A stretch of DNA of 64,000 nt from Bacteroidales bacterium (GCA_017550525.1 JAFZOU010000050.1:48604-112603), one strand, 5' to 3'. Positions 39,355 through 52,716 are shown, counted from the stretch's first letter. The notes: generated from the letters alone by a model not told the origin. Program-made: numbers and translations.

Positions 39355-39362
39355 CAAAGATA
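39355..39362 (-). promoter_or_regulatory. -7 promoter box of tig-clpP-clpX
   Basis: TATCTTTG on the minus strand, 35 bases before the tig ATG. Confidence 0.65.
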
Positions 39363-39381
39363 GGAAAAAAATGCCGAAGAA

Positions 39382-43432
<4,051 letters not shown>

Positions 43433-43442
43433 CTAAAACGTA

Positions 43443-43450
43443 CAAAGATA
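43443..43450 (-). promoter_or_regulatory. -7 promoter box of gyrB
   Basis: TATCTTTG on the minus strand, 25 bases before the ATG. Confidence 0.65.
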
Positions 43451-43483
43451 GCAAAAATTGCGCGGAAAAACAATAGGAAAAAG

Positions 43484-45097
43484 CTACAAAATGAGCCTTG
43501 CTCCAACTGTGAAATAGATACCCTTTTCCGCGTAGAAAGGAACCCTCTGGACGGTCTGGTCAAGAAGGTTTCCTACCTTGAGCCAGAGGCCCAGTTTGGT
43601 GGTCATCTGAATGTCTCCAAGAAGGCCAAGGTCTGCATAACCCGGAAGGCTTCCAAGGAAGGCAGTCCTTTCCGTCTGGCCGTCGAAGGTTACACCTGCG
43701 TGGATACGCCTGCCCCAATTGTAAACCACCTTGGCATTGCCCTCAAACATGGCGGGGGCGAAGAGGCGGTCTTCCTTGAGCCAGGTTTTGCGGAAGGTGA
43801 TGTTTGCATGGGCATCAATCCTGTCCCCCTTCCAGCCGCTTTCAAGCTTGGCGTACAGCATATGATACTTGTCAACGTAGCCAAATGCTGGTAACTGGGC
43901 ATCCGTAAAGCCCCACAGGAGGGCGTTTGCCCTGAAGGCATAACCTGCACTTAAATCATAGTGGAAACGTTCTGAAATATTGCCGCGGAAACCTATTGCG
44001 GCATTTAAAGGCTCTGCCGATGCATCCATCTGGCCGGCGAAAGCCGCCAGGAAAGGATTTTCATCGGCCAGGGACTCATATGTATTCAGAATATGGCTGC
44101 CCGTAACACTGGCGTAGAGGGCTATACTGTCAGGAATAAGGCAGTAAGAGATATGCACATCCGGGAAAAGGGGAAAATTCCAGGGATGAAAAGCCATGGG
44201 ATAGAACGCGGGATCCGAGCGGAAGATAAACGATACCTTTGCGCCAAGGTCAAAGGTGAAATCTCCGTTTTCAAAGATGTAGCGCGGAGTGATGGCAAGG
44301 TTTCCGCCACCGGAAGCGTCAGTGGAGATAATATCGGCCAAAATGCCAAGCCTCAGGTAATGTTCCCCGAAGCGGGTGCCGATTCCGGCCTCAGTCTTCA
44401 CGTGGGCTTCCTTCCCCTGAGGGGCCTGCATCACGGTGCTGCGGTTCCTCACAATGTAGTAAAGGCTTGCGTCAGGGTCGCTCTCCAACCTTAGACCAAA
44501 GTCTACGGCGTTGTATGCATCTTTTTGATCCGCCTGCCTGGAAGCGAAGATATTGCGATAGCGGATATCTCCCTCCAGACGACCTCCAGTCCAGGTATAG
44601 AGGGCGTTTATGCCGGCAACGGTGCGCATATTGAAGCCATCCCGACGGGAGCCGTCCCATAAGAGCCAGTCTCCCTGCAGGCCGATATTCCTGTATTGGC
44701 CAAAATACGAGCGGTGACTTCCATACACATTGAGTTTGAAAAAGTCCTTCTGGACAGGATTCCATATTACATCCAGTTCAGGATGCACTGTGTAGCCTGC
44801 GCCGCCGCTAAGGTACAAAAGAGACTCTCCTGAAGGGCGTTTTGTGGGCCTCAGTTCCACCAGATAAGGCTTGAACTCATAGGCTCCGCGGTAAGGCACG
44901 CTGAGTGCGGAATAGTCAAAGTCCAGATTGAAACGCAGCACGGAATCCGGCATTTCCATAAGCTGGGAGGGCTTTTCCACCACTCCCGCCTGCTGGGCAT
45001 AGGTATTGGTGACAACCACCGTAGGGTCCAGATTCTGTGCGCGGAGGCCTGCCCCAAGGATGAGGAGCATAAAGGCCGATATGATAAGCTTTCTCAT
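43484..45097 (-). CDS. Outer-membrane beta-barrel protein, TonB-receptor-like without plug
   Basis: 537 residues. The signal peptide MRKLIISAFMLLILGAGLRAQ is followed by ~70 residues of N-terminal segment and then many alternating amphipathic strands (FKLNVYGSHRSYFGQYRN, LEGDIRYRNIFASRQAD, FTFDLGAKVSFIFRSDP), ending in TVGARLIL. The barrel style is that of TonB-dependent receptors, but no plug domain is seen. It starts 1 base after the large TPR protein, and such TPR-barrel pairs are common in Bacteroidota envelopes. Role unknown. Confidence 0.8.
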   Translation of the reverse strand: MRKLIISAFMLLILGAGLRAQNLDPTVVVTNTYAQQAGVVEKPSQLMEMPDSVLRFNLDFDYSALSVPYRGAYEFKPYLVELRPTKRPSGESLLYLSGGAGYTVHPELDVIWNPVQKDFFKLNVYGSHRSYFGQYRNIGLQGDWLLWDGSRRDGFNMRTVAGINALYTWTGGRLEGDIRYRNIFASRQADQKDAYNAVDFGLRLESDPDASLYYIVRNRSTVMQAPQGKEAHVKTEAGIGTRFGEHYLRLGILADIISTDASGGGNLAITPRYIFENGDFTFDLGAKVSFIFRSDPAFYPMAFHPWNFPLFPDVHISYCLIPDSIALYASVTGSHILNTYESLADENPFLAAFAGQMDASAEPLNAAIGFRGNISERFHYDLSAGYAFRANALLWGFTDAQLPAFGYVDKYHMLYAKLESGWKGDRIDAHANITFRKTWLKEDRLFAPAMFEGNAKVVYNWGRRIHAGVTFDGQTERTAFLGSLPGYADLGLLGDIQMTTKLGLWLKVGNLLDQTVQRVPFYAEKGIYFTVGARLIL

Positions 45098-45098
45098 T

Positions 45099-48032
45099 CT
45101 ATTTCTGCAGTTTACGGAGCCTTAGCTCTACCTGGTCAAGTACGTCATCCTGAGGACCTTCGGCGGTGTAACCGTCACGGATACTTTCAAAGGTTGCACG
45201 GGCCTGGGACATATTACCCTGCTCTGCATAAGTGTCTCCAAGCACTATGAAAGCCTTTGCAAGCCAGTAGTTCTGGCCGGCTGCCTTTGCGGAGAAGGAG
45301 AACACCTGCTCCGGGATATCATCGAAGGAGCCTCGGTCGTACTGGTCCTGGATAAGGAGATACGCTGCCTCAGCACCTTCCGATGTGGAAGGATCTGCGC
45401 TGAGCGTACGGAAATCGGCCAGGGCAAGGTCTCTGCGGCTGGTACTCATATAGGATTTTGCCCTTACGTAGAGTGCCTCCCTTTCAAGCGCCGTGTCCCC
45501 GGATTTGAGGTCCATGACGTCACGGGCGCACACAAGGGCGTCGTCCCACTGGCGTGCCTTGAAGGCTGAGCGCATAAGGCCGATGGTGGCAAGTTTCCTG
45601 TTTGCATCCATCTTTGCCGTCTCCTTAACCTTGAGGTATGCGCCGTAAGCCTTTCCGAAGTTGCCCATATCAAAGTTGAGGTTTGCATACTGGACAAGGG
45701 CGCTTTCAGAAAGGGCTCCGTCAAGGCCTTCATCCATGGCGGCAAGGTATAGGTCTGCGGCCTGTTCACGGGAGCCGTTGATGCGGTAGCATTCGGCAAG
45801 ATAGAAACGTGCCTTTGCGCCATATGCAGCCTTGGGATACTTCTGAAGGTATGCCTGAAGGGTGCCGATGGCCTTGGAGTAGTCTCCGGAAAGGTACACC
45901 TGCTCTGCGCTGGAGAAATACACTTCCTCCTTCTGGGCCTCCGTGCGGTTGGCCTTTGAGCCAAGGGAATTCACATATGCAAGATATGCCTCAGGATCCT
46001 CCCTGGTGCGGTAGATGGACTCAATTGCGAGGAGTGCGTCATCGGCATAATCCCCTCCCTTGTCTACGACCTGCTTGTAATAGCCGATTGCTTCATCCCC
46101 CTTGCCTTCATTACGGGCAATCATACCAAGTTCCAGAAGGGCCCGGCACTCAAGGCCGGGGTCCTGCGTGGAGCTCTTGAGTGTACGGAAGGCGCGTATT
46201 GCGTCCTCATTGTCCTTCAGGGCCACATACGCGCGGCCAAGTTCGTATAAGGACTCTCCATAATACGGGGCCGATGGATTTGCAAGTTTTGCGGCTTCCA
46301 GGAAATGGACCTTCCTCTGGTTATCTCCGGTAAGGCCGCTGGCAACGCCGGCCCTGTATGCTGGATAAAGGTTATCGGGGTTTGGATAATCCGTCATCTG
46401 GCGCTCATAGGCGGCAACGGCGGTCACATAATCTCCGCGAAGGAAATAGCAATCTGCGATCCTTGTCTCAGCATCTGCACCCTGCACGGAAGAATCCCCT
46501 TCCAGATAGCTCTGGAACCACCTCAGGGCCCTGTCATAATCCTCTTCCTTGAAGTAGGTGTAGGCCATATTGTAGGTAATGAGGTTCCCCTCCTTCCTGC
46601 CTCTCAGGGCCGATAGATTATACAGGTCAGTGAGGATTGCGCGGGCATCCGGATATTTCCCGTCACGGTAGAGGGCTTCCGCCTCATAAAAACGTGCAAG
46701 CTGGTTGAAGCCGTCCCTTCTGGAGCTGTAATATGACGCCGCCTTGAGATGAGGAAGCGCTGCACGCCAGGAGCCATTCTCCATAAGTTCACGTGCCCTC
46801 AGGAGATATGCCTTCATATAGTTTGACATCATCCTGGGCTCAAGTTCCTCCACGTTGTCATAGGCGGCTACCGCAGCCTCATAATCGTGGTTCTGGAGGG
46901 CCACCATTGCCATATAGGAGTAAATCTGGTCTCCCTTCTTCTTGGCGTCATAGCGCCTCATATACTCCTCAAATGGAGCGGTATCACGGCCAAGGTCGAA
47001 GGCCAGCTTGGCGTAATTGTAGAAGGCGTCCTCCTGTATCTCAGGGGAGAATTTAAGGGCCGATGCCTCCTTGAAAGCCTCCATTGCCGCCACCTTGTTA
47101 TGGAGCTTGATGTAGCTGTAGCCCATATTGTAGGAGGCGGTTTGACCAAGGGAATCCGTGCGCTCCTCCATTTGGGAGAAATTATCCACTGCCCCCTGCC
47201 AATCCTCTGCCAGATAATGGACCTCGCCGGCATAGAAATAGTCACTGCGCGTAAGGGCCACTTTGCTGCGGAGGTTCTCCTCATAGTATGTGCGGGCTTT
47301 CTCAACGTCTCCAAGCACAAGATAGGACTCGCTCATTATGCGGGCCATATGCGGCTGGCGGTCCTTTGGAACCTTGTCAAAGAGGTCCTCTCCAAAGTTA
47401 ACCACATATTTGTAATCCTTAAGGTTAAAGCGGCATTCCAGCACATAATAGTTTGCAAGGGCCTCGAACCTGTGGTCCTTTCCGGCAAGGAGGAACCACT
47501 CTGCTGCGTCCTTGAAATTGCCCTGGGCGTAGTTGATGTAACCAAGGATGTAGTAAGATGGTGCTGAATAGTCGTTCCAGCCAAAGCCCCTGGCACGCAC
47601 CAGAAGGCCCTTAGCCCTCTCCCACTCTCCTACTCCGTATGCGCTGTAGCCAAGCTTGTAAGTGAATTCTGCCCGCTGGTCCTCATAGAGGTCATCAACG
47701 GAAATGCGGTTGAACCTTTGAAGGGCGTCCTCAAACCTGCCATTGTCAAAGAGGTCAAGGCCATAGGCATATCCCACCTGGGGGGCCATGATGTTTTCAG
47801 CGTACATGCCAAGGAAATCATCGGCCAGGGCATAGGAGTCGTCCGTGCGCATGGAAAGGGCGCACAGAGCCCTCCAGCCAAGGGCGGTTGGAGAAGATTC
47901 CTTTTCAAGGAGGGCCGATGCCTCAGAGAACATCCCAGCATTATAGAGAGACTGGATGCGAGACCAGTCCTGAGCATGGGATCCAAGGCAGAATATAAGG
48001 CTTGCGGCCAGCGCCGCTACGGTTTTTTTCAT
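45099..48032 (-). CDS. Large periplasmic TPR-repeat protein
   Basis: 977 residues from the ATG at 48032, which opens the signal peptide MKKTVAALAASLIFCLGSHAQ. Almost the whole protein is tetratricopeptide repeats, for example FEDALQRFNRISVDDLYEDQRAEFTYKLGY, YEAAVAAYDNVEEL, YDRALRWFQSYLEGD and YSKAIGTLQAYLQKYPKAAYG. TPR solenoids hold protein complexes together. The partner is probably the outer-membrane barrel coded 1 base downstream. Promoter TAAATTTG at 48057-48050. Confidence 0.88.
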   Translation of the reverse strand: MKKTVAALAASLIFCLGSHAQDWSRIQSLYNAGMFSEASALLEKESSPTALGWRALCALSMRTDDSYALADDFLGMYAENIMAPQVGYAYGLDLFDNGRFEDALQRFNRISVDDLYEDQRAEFTYKLGYSAYGVGEWERAKGLLVRARGFGWNDYSAPSYYILGYINYAQGNFKDAAEWFLLAGKDHRFEALANYYVLECRFNLKDYKYVVNFGEDLFDKVPKDRQPHMARIMSESYLVLGDVEKARTYYEENLRSKVALTRSDYFYAGEVHYLAEDWQGAVDNFSQMEERTDSLGQTASYNMGYSYIKLHNKVAAMEAFKEASALKFSPEIQEDAFYNYAKLAFDLGRDTAPFEEYMRRYDAKKKGDQIYSYMAMVALQNHDYEAAVAAYDNVEELEPRMMSNYMKAYLLRARELMENGSWRAALPHLKAASYYSSRRDGFNQLARFYEAEALYRDGKYPDARAILTDLYNLSALRGRKEGNLITYNMAYTYFKEEDYDRALRWFQSYLEGDSSVQGADAETRIADCYFLRGDYVTAVAAYERQMTDYPNPDNLYPAYRAGVASGLTGDNQRKVHFLEAAKLANPSAPYYGESLYELGRAYVALKDNEDAIRAFRTLKSSTQDPGLECRALLELGMIARNEGKGDEAIGYYKQVVDKGGDYADDALLAIESIYRTREDPEAYLAYVNSLGSKANRTEAQKEEVYFSSAEQVYLSGDYSKAIGTLQAYLQKYPKAAYGAKARFYLAECYRINGSREQAADLYLAAMDEGLDGALSESALVQYANLNFDMGNFGKAYGAYLKVKETAKMDANRKLATIGLMRSAFKARQWDDALVCARDVMDLKSGDTALEREALYVRAKSYMSTSRRDLALADFRTLSADPSTSEGAEAAYLLIQDQYDRGSFDDIPEQVFSFSAKAAGQNYWLAKAFIVLGDTYAEQGNMSQARATFESIRDGYTAEGPQDDVLDQVELRLRKLQK

Positions 48033-48049
48033 CCTCAAGAACATTTTGA

Positions 48050-48057
48050 CAAATTTA
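48050..48057 (-). promoter_or_regulatory. -7 promoter box of the TPR gene
   Basis: TAAATTTG on the minus strand, 17 bases before the ATG at 48032; divergent from the ftsE box. Confidence 0.55.
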
Positions 48058-48071
48058 CGAATTTTTCTGAT

Positions 48072-48079
48072 TATCTTTG
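48072..48079 (+). promoter_or_regulatory. -7 promoter box of ftsE
   Basis: TATCTTTG, 21 bases before the ATG at 48101. Confidence 0.65.
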
Positions 48080-48100
48080 CCTTGATTTAGAAGAATCTTT

Positions 48101-48802
48101 ATGGAACCTCTCATTCATTTTAAGGGCGCCGATATCCTCAACGGAGAAAGCGTGGTAATCTACGGACTTGACATGGACGTAATGCCCGGAGACCTTGTGT
48201 ACATTGTGGGTAAGGTTGGCTCCGGCAAAACCTCCATCATCCGTACCGTCACGGCGGAAAACCGCCTCCTGAGCGGTGAAGGAGAGGCCTGCGGCTACAA
48301 TCTCCGCGGCATAAAGCAAAAGGACATCCCGTACCTGAGGCGTAAGCTTGGCGTGGTGTTCCAGGATTTCCAGCTGCTCACGGACCGCAAGGTGGAAGAC
48401 AACCTTGAGTTTGTGCTCCGCGCCACCGGTTGGACAGAGCGTGGAAAGATAGATGCCCGAATATCGGAGGTACTTGAAGCCGTTGGAATGGGCACCAAGG
48501 CCCACAAGATGCCACACCAGCTCTCCGGCGGCGAGCAGCAGCGCATAGCCATCGCCCGTGCCCTACTCAACAACCCTGAAGTAATCCTGGCCGATGAACC
48601 CACCGGCAACCTGGACCCTGAAACCGCCGATGAAATCCTCCAGCTCCTCCAGAGCCTCAATCGTGAAGGCACTGCCATAGTCATGGTCACCCATAACCGT
48701 TACATCTATGAGAAATACCCCGGCCGCGTATTCACCTGCCAGGGAGAGCGCTGCGAGGAAAAGAAAGACAGCGCCATAGACGTGGATATTGAAGAGCTAT
48801 GA
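48101..48802 (+). CDS. ftsE: Cell-division ABC ATPase FtsE
   Basis: 233 residues. Walker [13 protein letters not shown]-loop VFQDFQLL, signature [15 protein letters not shown], Walker [16 protein letters not shown] and the H-loop VTHN are all present. The Y-x-Y-P-G-R-V-F-T ending fits FtsE, the ATPase that with FtsX controls peptidoglycan hydrolases at the septum. No ftsX is adjacent; in Bacteroidota the two are often apart. The C-terminal acidic tail ([13 protein letters not shown]) is unusual. It overlaps nth by 4 bases. Confidence 0.87.
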   Translation: MEPLIHFKGADILNGESVVIYGLDMDVMPGDLVYIVGKVGSGKTSIIRTVTAENRLLSGEGEACGYNLRGIKQKDIPYLRRKLGVVFQDFQLLTDRKVEDNLEFVLRATGWTERGKIDARISEVLEAVGMGTKAHKMPHQLSGGEQQRIAIARALLNNPEVILADEPTGNLDPETADEILQLLQSLNREGTAIVMVTHNRYIYEKYPGRVFTCQGERCEEKKDSAIDVDIEEL

Positions 48803-49443
48803 CACGCAAAGAACGCTTTAACGCAATCATCGGCTGGTTCCGTGAAAACCAGCCTGTGGCACAGTCAGAGCTTCATTTTGCCAATCCCTTCCAGCTTCTT
48901 GTAGCGGTAATCCTGAGCGCCCAGTGCACAGACAAGAGGGTGAATATGGTAACGCCTCCCCTCTTTGAGAGATTCCCTACCCCGGAGGCCCTTTCATCGG
49001 CCTCATTTGAAGAGGTCCTTTCCTATGTGAAGAGCGTCTCCTACCCCAACGCCAAAGCCCGGCACCTGATTGATATGGCCGCCAAGCTGCTCTCTGATTT
49101 TGGCGGAGAGGTCCCTTCCGACATCGATTCCCTTATGAGCCTTCCCGGCGTTGGCCGAAAAACCGCCAACGTCATTGCTTCCGTGGTGTATGACAAACCG
49201 GTAATTGCTGTTGATACTCACGTATTCAGAGTATCCCACAGACTGGGACTTTCCAACGGCTCCACACCCTTTGCCGTTGAAAAGGATCTTGAGCGCCACA
49301 TTGAGCCGGCACTGAGGCCCGTAGCCCATCACTGGCTCATCCTCCACGGCCGCTACATCTGCACCGCCCGTAACCCCAAATGCTCCTCATGCCCCCTCAC
49401 TGAGTGGTGCCGTGAATTCCCCCTCCTCCACCCCTCATTGTAA
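48799..49443 (+). CDS. nth: Endonuclease III
   Basis: 214 residues, standard size. The helix-hairpin-helix with the catalytic lysine is LPGVGRKTANVI, the catalytic Asp is in AVDTHVFRVS, and four cysteines C-x6-C-x2-C-x5-C (CTARNPKCSSCPLTEWC) bind the 4Fe-4S cluster. It removes oxidised pyrimidines and nicks the abasic site. It is translationally coupled to ftsE by ATGA and ends 9 bases before a MITE-like element. Confidence 0.94.
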   Translation: MTRKERFNAIIGWFRENQPVAQSELHFANPFQLLVAVILSAQCTDKRVNMVTPPLFERFPTPEALSSASFEEVLSYVKSVSYPNAKARHLIDMAAKLLSDFGGEVPSDIDSLMSLPGVGRKTANVIASVVYDKPVIAVDTHVFRVSHRLGLSNGSTPFAVEKDLERHIEPALRPVAHHWLILHGRYICTARNPKCSSCPLTEWCREFPLLHPSL

Positions 49444-49452
49444 TGCCGATGC

Positions 49453-49560
49453 GGTGGGGATTAACTATCTAATTCCCAGCAACTTACAGAGTTATTTGGG
49501 ATTACCGGTAATCCCAAATAACTCTGTAAACAACTGTATATCAATAACTTAACTCCCACC
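49453..49560. repeat. MITE-like nested palindrome, copy 2
   Basis: Ends GGTGGGGATTAA (49453-49464) and TTAACTCCCACC (49549-49560) match those at 33023/33130. The inside is a perfect 40-bp palindrome (49487-49526, centre TTACCGGTAA) with no similarity to the inner palindrome of copy 1. Its right end supplies the stop codon and last residues (CGGS) of the methyltransferase. It can act as a two-way terminator for nth and that gene. Confidence 0.82.
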
Positions 49561-50982
49561 ACAAACCACTAGTATGTTTCCCTCCTGGTCGGAGTGGAGG
49601 CCAAAGATATGGACCGTGCCGCCGTCTTTGACACCCAGTTTCTTACGGAGCTGATCAGATGTGAGAGGGATGTTCCTGGCAGTAACGGACGCCTGTGGAT
49701 ATCGCTTTCCCAACTCCCTGATTGTCTTATTGTTAAGCGGCAGCACTTCAAGTATCTCAAAGCACTTTCCAAACGGCTTCAGTTCATCCGGAGCCAGGCC
49801 TGTGTACAGGTGCGTGTGCCGGCCAATTTTTTCCAGTCCAAACCGGCACGGCAGGTCAAACGCCCCGGCCTTCAGCAGCGCCTTTCCCGGCTCAAAAAGA
49901 GATACCTTGGACCTGGTCCACACACTTTTGGGACTAGGTGCAATTATCCCCCCTGGACCTGGTCCACCGGGTGTGCCTCTCAGGGCATTCTGGTGCACAG
50001 TGCCTGGACCTGGTCCACCGCCTAAAATGCCACCTCGTCCAAAATCCCTTTGGACCTGGTCCACCACATCACCTTGGACCTGGTCCACCACATCACTTTG
50101 GACCTGGTTCACCAACAAAATGGACCCGCCTTCATATATTATAGTCACGTATTCCCCTTCATAGCCTCGCTCCAGCAGCAGAAGGAGTTCCTTGCACTCG
50201 CCGTCGGCGGCCACAACATGCACTTCCTTTACGCCATGTAACTGACGGCAAACCAAGGTGATATCGGCCATGGGGCTCAGTTTCAGAAGAATCACGGGGG
50301 CGGCGGCAAACAGTTCCGGTAGCAGTTGCAGTACATCCGGCTGGCAGTCTTCAAGGCGGAATACCTTTCGGCCATCTTCGGCACGCCTGGCGGGGTCCAA
50401 AAAGATAATGTCCGGCCCAAAGCCGCAAAGAATCTCATTCACGTTTCCGGGCTCCAGCCGGCAGTTCCGCACCGTCACGTTTTCCATCCCAAGTTCACGG
50501 AAATTGCGCTCCGCCGCCGCGGCAAGTTCCGGCTTCATCTCATTGTACAGCACATCATCGGCAACCTTGGAAAACGCCCAACTATCCACACCCAGCCCGC
50601 CGGTAAGATCGGCCAAATGCATTGGGCAACGATTAACACAAAAAACGCCATTTTCGTGTATTTCGTTGACCATTTGGGCAATGAACGACACGTTTTGGGG
50701 CGTTTTTGCGCGTTTCGTTGCCCCATAGGCGCTACAAGCCACGGCGGCTTTATAAAACGCCGTTTCAGAAGATGAGCACTGCTCTCCTGAAATCCGGAAA
50801 GGATAACGGAGCCCAGGCACCGCATACCACTCAGGGACCTTGGCCTTAAGTTTCCGCCTCACCTCCAGCGTGGTAAGCGCAAGGTCAAAATCCTCTACCT
50901 CAGCGGCATACCTGTCACGGGCAAGGGCAAGTTTCCCAAGGTCATCGGCCTCATGGGCCAGTATGAATTCTCCGAATTCCAT
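49549..50982 (-). CDS. Class I SAM-dependent methyltransferase (THUMP-like domain) with repeat insertions
   Basis: 477 residues against roughly 390-400 expected for this Bacteroidota family. SAM motifs are ADLTGGLGVDSWAFS (about 124-138) and DIIFLDPARR (192-200); the C-terminal THUMP-like part (GRHTHLYTGLAPDELKPFGK...) is intact. It probably methylates RNA. Two in-frame segments look foreign: residues ~83-119, coded by two hairpins, and ~291-362, coded by six copies of TGGACCTGGTCCA and linked repeats. The -7 box TATTTTTG ends 4 bases before the ATG. Confidence 0.85.
   Translation of the reverse strand: MEFGEFILAHEADDLGKLALARDRYAAEVEDFDLALTTLEVRRKLKAKVPEWYAVPGLRYPFRISGEQCSSSETAFYKAAVACSAYGATKRAKTPQNVSFIAQMVNEIHENGVFCVNRCPMHLADLTGGLGVDSWAFSKVADDVLYNEMKPELAAAAERNFRELGMENVTVRNCRLEPGNVNEILCGFGPDIIFLDPARRAEDGRKVFRLEDCQPDVLQLLPELFAAAPVILLKLSPMADITLVCRQLHGVKEVHVVAADGECKELLLLLERGYEGEYVTIIYEGGSILLVNQVQSDVVDQVQGDVVDQVQRDFGRGGILGGGPGPGTVHQNALRGTPGGPGPGGIIAPSPKSVWTRSKVSLFEPGKALLKAGAFDLPCRFGLEKIGRHTHLYTGLAPDELKPFGKCFEILEVLPLNNKTIRELGKRYPQASVTARNIPLTSDQLRKKLGVKDGGTVHIFGLHSDQEGNILVVCGGS
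49908..50111. repeat. TGGACC-T-GGTCCA palindrome array inside the methyltransferase gene
   Basis: Six copies at 49908, 49954, 50005, 50051, 50075 and 50099 (the last with one change). The last three are spaced by 24 bases and code VVDQVQGD/VVDQVQRD repeats. A seventh copy (TGGACCAGGTCCA) is intergenic at 55903-55915. Confidence 0.88.
50624..50723. repeat. Two ACACAAA-type hairpin units inside the methyltransferase gene
   Basis: Both units start with GGGCAA and end in CGTT(T)CGTTG-like arms. The first holds AACACAAAAAACGCCATTTT, nearly the core of the intergenic hairpin at 33212-33241. Together they code the extra residues between FYKAAVACS and ADLTGG. Confidence 0.75.
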
Positions 50983-50986
50983 ATTG

Positions 50987-50994
50987 CAAAAATA
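50987..50994 (-). promoter_or_regulatory. -7 box of the methyltransferase gene
   Basis: TATTTTTG on the minus strand, only 4 bases from the ATG at 50982, so the mRNA may be leaderless or nearly so. Confidence 0.5.
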
Positions 50995-51006
50995 CGGAAT
51001 AATCCA

Positions 51007-51014
51007 TAAATTTG
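51007..51014 (+). promoter_or_regulatory. -7 box of the phosphohexomutase gene
   Basis: TAAATTTG, 35 bases before the ATG at 51050. Confidence 0.5.
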
Positions 51015-51049
51015 TATGATTAACGAATCAAACACTAAAACTACATACC

Positions 51050-52714
51050 ATGAAAACCTACAAAGAAGTAGCCCAGAGCTGGCTTGACGGCAATTTTGAC
51101 GCTGAAACCAAGGCAGAGGTCAAACATCTTATGGAAACGGATGAGACCGCCCTTGAAGATGCTTTCTACCGCAATCTGGAGTTTTGTACCGGCGGATTAA
51201 GAAGCACCATGGGCGTTGGCACCAACCGTATGAACAAGTACACGGTGGGTATGGCCACCCAGGGCCTTGCAAACTACATCAAAGCCCACGTGAAAGGCGC
51301 TGCAAGCGTTTGCATCAGCCACGACAGCCGCAACAATTCCCGCCTGTTCGCGGAAATATCGGCCCAGGTCCTTTCAAACAACGGCATCAAGGTCTATCTC
51401 TTTGAAGACCTCCGCCCCACCCCTGAACTCAGCTACAGCATCCGCATCAAGAATGCAACCGCCGGCATTATGGTAACCGCCAGCCATAACCCCAAAGAGT
51501 ACAACGGTTACAAGGTTTTCTGGAGTGACGGCGGCCAGATCACCGCTCCCGTGGACAAGGATATCGTAGCGGAGGTAGGTAAGATTGAGGATCCCGCCCA
51601 GGTGGCGTTCAATCCCCTCCCCGGCGTGGATAAAGCCCCCATCGAGATTATGGGCGCCGCAGAGGACGAGTTTTACCTAAAGGACCAGCTTTCCCTTATG
51701 CTCTCCCCTGAGGCTGTCAAGAAGCACTCTGACCTTAAGATTGTCTACACTCCCCTTCACGGCTGCGGCGTTCGCCTTATGCCTGAGGCCCTTAAGAGAA
51801 TCGGCTTCAAAAATATCATCCACGTCCCTGAGCAGGAAGTCCCGGACGGAAACTTCCCCACCGTTGCCTCCCCCAACCCGGAAGAGCCCGCCGCAATGGC
51901 CATGGCACTTGCAAAGGCCGATGAAACCGGCGCAGACCTCGTCCTTGCCACAGACCCTGACGCAGACCGCCTTGGCATTGCCGTACGTAACGACGAAGGA
52001 AAGATGGTCCAGCTCACCGGCAACCAGACCTGGAGCTTCCTCACCTATTATATCCTGAAGCGCTGGCAGGAACTTGGAAAACTTAACGGAAAACAGTACT
52101 GCGTAAAGACTATCGTCACCTCTGAACTCCTTGCCGCCATCTGCGAGAGCTTTGGCGTAAAGTGCTACAACGTCCTCACCGGTTTCAAGTACATCGCAGA
52201 GATCCAGAAACAGCAGGAAGGAAAGTCTGAGTTCATCTGCGGCGGTGAAGAGTCCTATGGCTTCAACCTCGGTTCCTTCGTCCGCGACAAATGCGCCCAG
52301 GTGGCAGGCTGCGCCGTTGCAGAGTGCGCCGCATGGGCCGCAGAGCAGGGTCTCACCCTGTGGCAGCTCCTCCAGAAAGTCTACAAGGAATACGGCCTGT
52401 ACGTAGAAAAGATGGTTTACATCGTGCGTAAGGGCAAGTCCGGTGCAGAGGAAATTCAGAAGATTATGGCCGATTACCGCGCATGCCCTCCCAAGGAAAT
52501 CGCCGGCAGCCCTCTTGTGAAGGTCATAGACTACAACAAGCCTGAAGAGACCGGTCTTCCCAAGAGCAACGTGCTTCAGTTCTACAACAAGGCTGGTGAT
52601 GTTGTGACCGTACGTCCATCCGGAACGGAGCCCAAGATAAAGTTCTACTTTGGCGCCAAGGGCTCAGACGCCCCCGCCAAGATCGAGGCCCTCAAGGCTC
52701 AGTTCATCAGCTAG
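51050..52714 (+). CDS. Phosphoglucomutase/phosphomannomutase family enzyme
   Basis: 554 residues. The phospho-serine loop is VTASHNPKEYNGYK (about residue 143), the metal loop DPDADRLGIA, the sugar loop GGEESYGFN and the phosphate loop RPSGTEPKIKFY. The four-domain alpha-D-phosphohexomutase moves phosphate between C1 and C6 of hexose phosphates. The length and N-terminus (ARSWLDGNFDAETKAEVKHLM style) match the PgcA-like clade. An SDR gene follows after 2 bases with a GTG start. Confidence 0.93.
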   Translation: MKTYKEVAQSWLDGNFDAETKAEVKHLMETDETALEDAFYRNLEFCTGGLRSTMGVGTNRMNKYTVGMATQGLANYIKAHVKGAASVCISHDSRNNSRLFAEISAQVLSNNGIKVYLFEDLRPTPELSYSIRIKNATAGIMVTASHNPKEYNGYKVFWSDGGQITAPVDKDIVAEVGKIEDPAQVAFNPLPGVDKAPIEIMGAAEDEFYLKDQLSLMLSPEAVKKHSDLKIVYTPLHGCGVRLMPEALKRIGFKNIIHVPEQEVPDGNFPTVASPNPEEPAAMAMALAKADETGADLVLATDPDADRLGIAVRNDEGKMVQLTGNQTWSFLTYYILKRWQELGKLNGKQYCVKTIVTSELLAAICESFGVKCYNVLTGFKYIAEIQKQQEGKSEFICGGEESYGFNLGSFVRDKCAQVAGCAVAECAAWAAEQGLTLWQLLQKVYKEYGLYVEKMVYIVRKGKSGAEEIQKIMADYRACPPKEIAGSPLVKVIDYNKPEETGLPKSNVLQFYNKAGDVVTVRPSGTEPKIKFYFGAKGSDAPAKIEALKAQFIS

Positions 52715-52716
52715 AG

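Noticed and set aside
45099-48032. SusD-like partner for the outer-membrane barrel
   Set aside because: The protein is TPR throughout with a plain signal peptide, no lipobox, and the barrel lacks a plug, so this is not a SusCD pair.
49908-50111. CRISPR-like array of TGGACC repeats
   Set aside because: Repeats are 13 bp with irregular spacing, code for protein, and there is no cas gene or leader.
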